From assembly GCA_002699025.1 (NCBI GenBank), contig PABA01000168.1, positions 1-64,000 of the forward strand: DNA of 64,000 nt, written 5' to 3'. Origin of the DNA: Sandaracinus sp. (lineage in GTDB: Bacteria > Myxococcota_A > Polyangia > Polyangiales > Houyiibacteriaceae). The position numbers and the translations under genes are program-made. The notes beneath the pieces were generated by a model. It saw only the letters and a list, made by a program, of their open reading frames with translations, was not told the origin of the DNA and did no database searches. Of this stretch, positions 60,851 through 64,000 are shown piece by piece. The number at the start of each line of letters is the position of its first letter. Position 1 is the stretch's first letter.

Positions 60851-63349
60851 GTGACGCGGACTCCTCGTGTAGTTTCCAGGGTTTTTTCGGCCCTCGTGGT
60901 GGTGCTGGCCTTCCAGGTCGGGACCGCGCACGCCTACACCGGCGAGCCCCTCTGCGCCCTCGAGCCGCCGCCGCTGATCTCCCTTCCGCCGGTGGCCGCC
61001 GAGGAGCCCACGCCCGCGCCCATGTGCCAGCCGGTGCTGCGCGATCCGGCGCCCGCGAGGGATCTCGACCGGGGGAGCCTGCGCGAGGCCTGGGCGCGCT
61101 GTCGGGCCAAGGCCGAGGAGGCGCCCGGGGAGGCGGCCCTCGAGCTCGCAGCGCTCCGCGAAGGCTTCCCGCGGCTCGTGGATCTCTGGGAGCTCGAGCA
61201 GGCAGACCTCGCCCTCGCGGCCGGTGACGCGGAGGAGGCGTACCGCGCCTACGAGCGCGCGCGGGAGGCGACGGTCGAGAGCGACGTGCTCATGCGCGCC
61301 CGGGTCGGTCAGGTGCGCGCGCTGCTCGTGATGGGGCATCGGGACGCCCCCGAGCGCCTGACCCGCCTGCTGCGTCAGTACCCGGAGCTCCCCGAGGAGC
61401 CGGCGCTCCGCTTCGAGCTCGCGCGCATGCGCGAGGCGGGCGACGCGGTCGAGGACGCTATCGGCACCTACCGGGCGCTCGTGGTCCAGCACCCCGGGAG
61501 CGCGCTGGCCGGGCGCGCGGAGGCGCGGCTCGGGGCGCTCCGCGAGCGCGGAGTGGCCGTGCGCGAGCTGACGCCGCACGAGCGGGTCGAGCGCGTGGAG
61601 CGCCTCGTCCGCCGCGGGCCCTTGCCGACGGCGCGCGTGGAGCTGGCGGAGCTCGAGGCCGAGGAGCGGCTCCACCCGACGCTCCGGGCGCGCGTCCACT
61701 TCCTCTCCGCGCGGCTGGCGCGGCACGAGGGGCGCTGGGCGGACGCGCGGCGCCACTTCGAGCTCGGCCAGCGCATCGGCGCCGAGGTGGGCGACGAAGA
61801 GGATCGGGAGCGCCGCACGGAGCGGGCCGAGGACATGGCCGCGGCCGAGCGGGCGCGGGAGCGGGACGAGGCTGAGCGGCAGCTCCGGCGCCTCGGCTGG
61901 GGCCGCGGTCGGCTCGCGCGGCTCGGGACGCTTCGGCTCATGGGCATGCTCGAGATCGCGGCGCGGGCCGGGGTCGCCGAGGCGAGCAACGCGGTCCTCG
62001 AGACGCTCGTCGAGCGGGGGCTGCCGCCCCGGCTCCGGCTGAAGGTGGCCCTCGAGGCCATGGGCGCCGGGGACGACGCGCACGTCTTCGCGCTCCTCGA
62101 TGGGCTGCACGAGCGGCCGGGCTCGCTCGGGCTCCAGGCCGCCTACCACCGGGCGCGGGCGCTCCAGCGGCTCGGGCGCTTGGCCGAGGCGGAGCTCGCG
62201 TTCCTCGAGGTGATCGAGCGCGACCGGGGCATCACGCCCTTCTATGCGATGTGGGCCGAGCTCCAGCTCGACCACGTGCGCGCGGACATGGTCGGCTTCT
62301 GCGGGCCCGAGGCGGCCTGCGAGTCGCCCGACCCGGAGGCCGAGGGGAGCGCGAAGCCCGCGGGGGCGCCGACGCCGCGCATGGAGGGCTTCGCCCCGCC
62401 GGCGCGCGCGGAGCAGGACGAAGACGTCGCCGAGGGCGAGGGGCAGGGCGAGCCCGAGGGGCCCGACTTCGACGCGCTCGCCGATCGGCTCGGGCCCATC
62501 GTCGAGGCTCATGGCGAGGCCTACCCCTGGCTCGGGCGCGCCGAGGATCTCCTCCGCCTGCACCGGCCCGAGCCGGCCGGGCGGCAGCTCTACGAGGCCT
62601 TCCTGGCGTGGCGCGAGGCGAGCGGCCGGCCGATCCGGCGGGCGGGCATCGAGAGCGTGGCGCGGGGCGCGAACCGGCCCCGGCGCTTCACGAGCTGGCA
62701 GCTCCGGCGCGACCGCAAGCGCATCTCCGCCGAGGAGCGCGAGGTGCTCGCCGACATCGGCGCTGCCATCGACGACTGGGGCGCCGCGACCGGCTGGGGC
62801 GGCTGGGATCGGGTGGCCGTGCGGCCGCGCGCCTACGAGGCGCTGGTCGAGGAGGCCGCCGCGCGCCACGGCCTCGATCCGAACCTGCTCTTCGCCGTGA
62901 TGCGCGTCGAGAGCGTCTACCAGAAGCACATCGTCAGCTACGCCGGGGCCATCGGGCTCTGTCAGATCATGCCGCGCACCGGGCAGCTCATCGCGGACGC
63001 CAAGGGCGAGCGGGACTTCACGACGGCGGACCTGCTCGACCCGGCGGTGAACCTGGACTTCGCGGCCTGGTACCTGCGCTCGTTGATCGAGCGCTTCGAC
63101 GGGCACCTGCCGCTGGCCATCGCGAGCTACAACGGCGGCCCGCACAACGTGCGGCGCTGGCTCCAGGACCGGCCGGCGGACATGCCGCTGGACGTCTTCC
63201 TCGAGCACATCCCCTTCGGCCAGACCCACCGCTACGTGCGCCGGGTGCTCACGCACTACCGGGCCTACCGGGCGCAGGAGGGCCTGCCGATGGCGTCGCT
63301 CGACGACGACCTGCCCACGCCGCGGCCCGATCGCGAGATCGGCTTCTGA
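60851..63349 (+). CDS. Soluble lytic murein transglycosylase (Slt family)
   Basis: An 832-residue exported enzyme that cleaves peptidoglycan glycan strands. Signal peptide from GTG at 60851 (VVSRVFSALVVVLAFQVGTAHA). A long helical, TPR-like superhelix of about 600 residues follows, as in Slt70. The C-terminal goose-lysozyme-like domain has the catalytic glutamate in RVESVYQKHIVSYAGAIGLCQIMPRTG (Glu687), then NLDFAAWYL and LPLAIASYNGGPHNVRRWL. Gly-Leu-Cys-Gln replaces the usual Gly-Leu-Met-Gln. CACACT lies nine bases before the GTG, with TTGCGA 17 bp above it. An acidic low-complexity insert occurs at about 490-540. Confidence 0.93.
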   Translation: MTRTPRVVSRVFSALVVVLAFQVGTAHAYTGEPLCALEPPPLISLPPVAAEEPTPAPMCQPVLRDPAPARDLDRGSLREAWARCRAKAEEAPGEAALELAALREGFPRLVDLWELEQADLALAAGDAEEAYRAYERAREATVESDVLMRARVGQVRALLVMGHRDAPERLTRLLRQYPELPEEPALRFELARMREAGDAVEDAIGTYRALVVQHPGSALAGRAEARLGALRERGVAVRELTPHERVERVERLVRRGPLPTARVELAELEAEERLHPTLRARVHFLSARLARHEGRWADARRHFELGQRIGAEVGDEEDRERRTERAEDMAAAERARERDEAERQLRRLGWGRGRLARLGTLRLMGMLEIAARAGVAEASNAVLETLVERGLPPRLRLKVALEAMGAGDDAHVFALLDGLHERPGSLGLQAAYHRARALQRLGRLAEAELAFLEVIERDRGITPFYAMWAELQLDHVRADMVGFCGPEAACESPDPEAEGSAKPAGAPTPRMEGFAPPARAEQDEDVAEGEGQGEPEGPDFDALADRLGPIVEAHGEAYPWLGRAEDLLRLHRPEPAGRQLYEAFLAWREASGRPIRRAGIESVARGANRPRRFTSWQLRRDRKRISAEEREVLADIGAAIDDWGAATGWGGWDRVAVRPRAYEALVEEAAARHGLDPNLLFAVMRVESVYQKHIVSYAGAIGLCQIMPRTGQLIADAKGERDFTTADLLDPAVNLDFAAWYLRSLIERFDGHLPLAIASYNGGPHNVRRWLQDRPADMPLDVFLEHIPFGQTHRYVRRVLTHYRAYRAQEGLPMASLDDDLPTPRPDREIGF

Positions 63350-63400
63350 GCCCTCGCGCCGCCTCGCGGTGGCGCCGCGTCCTGCGGTGGGGAGCCGGGC

Positions 63401-64000
63401 TCAGATGCCGCAGTCGCGTTCGGGCAGGACCGGGAGGGTCCGGGGCACCGGCGGGGCGCCGAGCGGGCCGTCGACGAAGAGGGCCAGGCGCGCCTCCACC
63501 TCCCGCGGGGGCGTACCCGGCGGGACCATCAGCGCGACGTGGAGGATGGCCTCGTCGTCGACGCGGAGCCGGTGGTAGGCGTCCGCGTTGGAGACGCCCT
63601 CGTGGCAGGCTGGGACGATCAGCTCGGCGTGCCAGGCGCCCTCCGCCTCCCAGCGCGAGAGCGCCCGGTCGGGCTCGTCCAGTGCCGCGGGCGGAACGCC
63701 GACGAGGCGGCGGAAGAGCACGGCGGCGCGGCGCTCGGCCGGCACGCCGGCCAGCTCGCTCCGCTCGATCGCTCGCACGCGGACGTGATCGGCGCCGTCC
63801 GCCGTCACGAAGCTCCGCTCGGGCAACGCGCCCGGTCCGCCGCGGCGCGCGAGCTCGCGCCAGCCTCGGGGGAGCGAAGGCGCCTCGTACGAGAGGCGCG
63901 GCGGAGGACGGTCGACGCCGCGCCGGAGGGCGAAGAAGCCCTCGCCGGCCACGAGCAGCGTGAGCCCCTCCCCGTCCCCCGCGAACGCGATGGGGCCCAC
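63401..64000 (-). CDS. Hypothetical protein, 5' end beyond the window
   Basis: At least 199 residues are open to the right edge; the true start lies outside. No family was recognised. The visible part is strand-rich, with GLTLLVAGEGFFALRRG, RSFVTADGADHVRVRAIERSELAGV, WHAELIVPACHEGVSNADAYHRLRVDDEAILHVALMVPPG, and ends PVLPERDCGI. Two Cys (ACHEG and DCGI) could pair. It converges with the lytic transglycosylase gene. Confidence 0.65.
   Translation of the reverse strand: MGPIAFAGDGEGLTLLVAGEGFFALRRGVDRPPPRLSYEAPSLPRGWRELARRGGPGALPERSFVTADGADHVRVRAIERSELAGVPAERRAAVLFRRLVGVPPAALDEPDRALSRWEAEGAWHAELIVPACHEGVSNADAYHRLRVDDEAILHVALMVPPGTPPREVEARLALFVDGPLGAPPVPRTLPVLPERDCGI

Overview
The window looks like chromosome from a very GC-rich myxobacterium, most likely of the Sandaracinus/Polyangiales type. 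This is inferred from several things seen in the sequence. Third codon positions are almost all G or C. There are three eukaryote-type Ser/Thr kinases, a protein resembling the DUF2378 family, and many lipoproteins whose mature ends start Cys-Gly-Asp-Asp-Asp-Gly. MopE/DCDG, Stig1-like, RCC1, FG-GAP and fasciclin repeat proteins are also present. About 45 protein genes are supported. I saw no rRNA, tRNA, CRISPR array, integrase or transposase.

Layout. 0-8.3 kb: a secreted barrel-like protein, a small membrane protein, a LysR regulator, a HelD-like helicase overlapping an unusual pseudouridine synthase/RlmI-type methyltransferase fusion, and a bacterial EXPERA (TMEM97-like) membrane protein. 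8.3-17 kb: a MopE/lectin-like lipoprotein, an exported protein, two coupled membrane proteins, a DUF3592 protein, a Ser/Thr kinase and a TPR protein. 16.8-26 kb: RsmC-like methyltransferase, MurJ, SixA, a SWIM-SNF2 ATPase, a DUF2378-like protein and Hsp33. 26-32 kb: two cysteine-rich repeat lipoproteins and Lon protease. 32-36 kb: L,D-transpeptidase, RCC1 protein, Sir2 and TetR. 36.3-44 kb: a one-direction cassette of SNF2/RapA-like helicase, SbcD-like nuclease and SbcC/YhaN-like ATPase. 44-50.4 kb: TerB-like protein, kinase, class III aminotransferase, CrtC/AttH-like protein and a third kinase with an apparent N-terminal frameshift. 50.5-58.4 kb: a run of surface lipoproteins (three-domain fasciclin, small lipoprotein, lamin-tail-like, FG-GAP, Cys-rich) around a membrane protein. 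58.5-64 kb: ProRS, a small membrane protein, a lytic transglycosylase and an incomplete gene at the edge.

Functional themes are cell envelope (MurJ, L,D-transpeptidase, lytic transglycosylase, lipoproteins), RNA modification and translation (fusion enzyme, RsmC-like, ProRS), protein quality control (Lon, Hsp33), nucleic-acid remodelling (HelD-like, two SNF2 proteins, SbcCD-like pair) and signalling (kinases, SixA, LysR, TetR).

The gaps between genes carry the most unusual signals. Three arrays of a dyad-symmetric 11-mer (GTCC-TGC-GGAC) recur at 21-24 bp spacing, close to two helical turns. A ~130-bp element is present twice. Strong inverted repeats follow lon. Many genes have a TAnnnT-like -10 box only 6-9 nt before the start codon and no Shine-Dalgarno sequence, which points to leaderless mRNAs.
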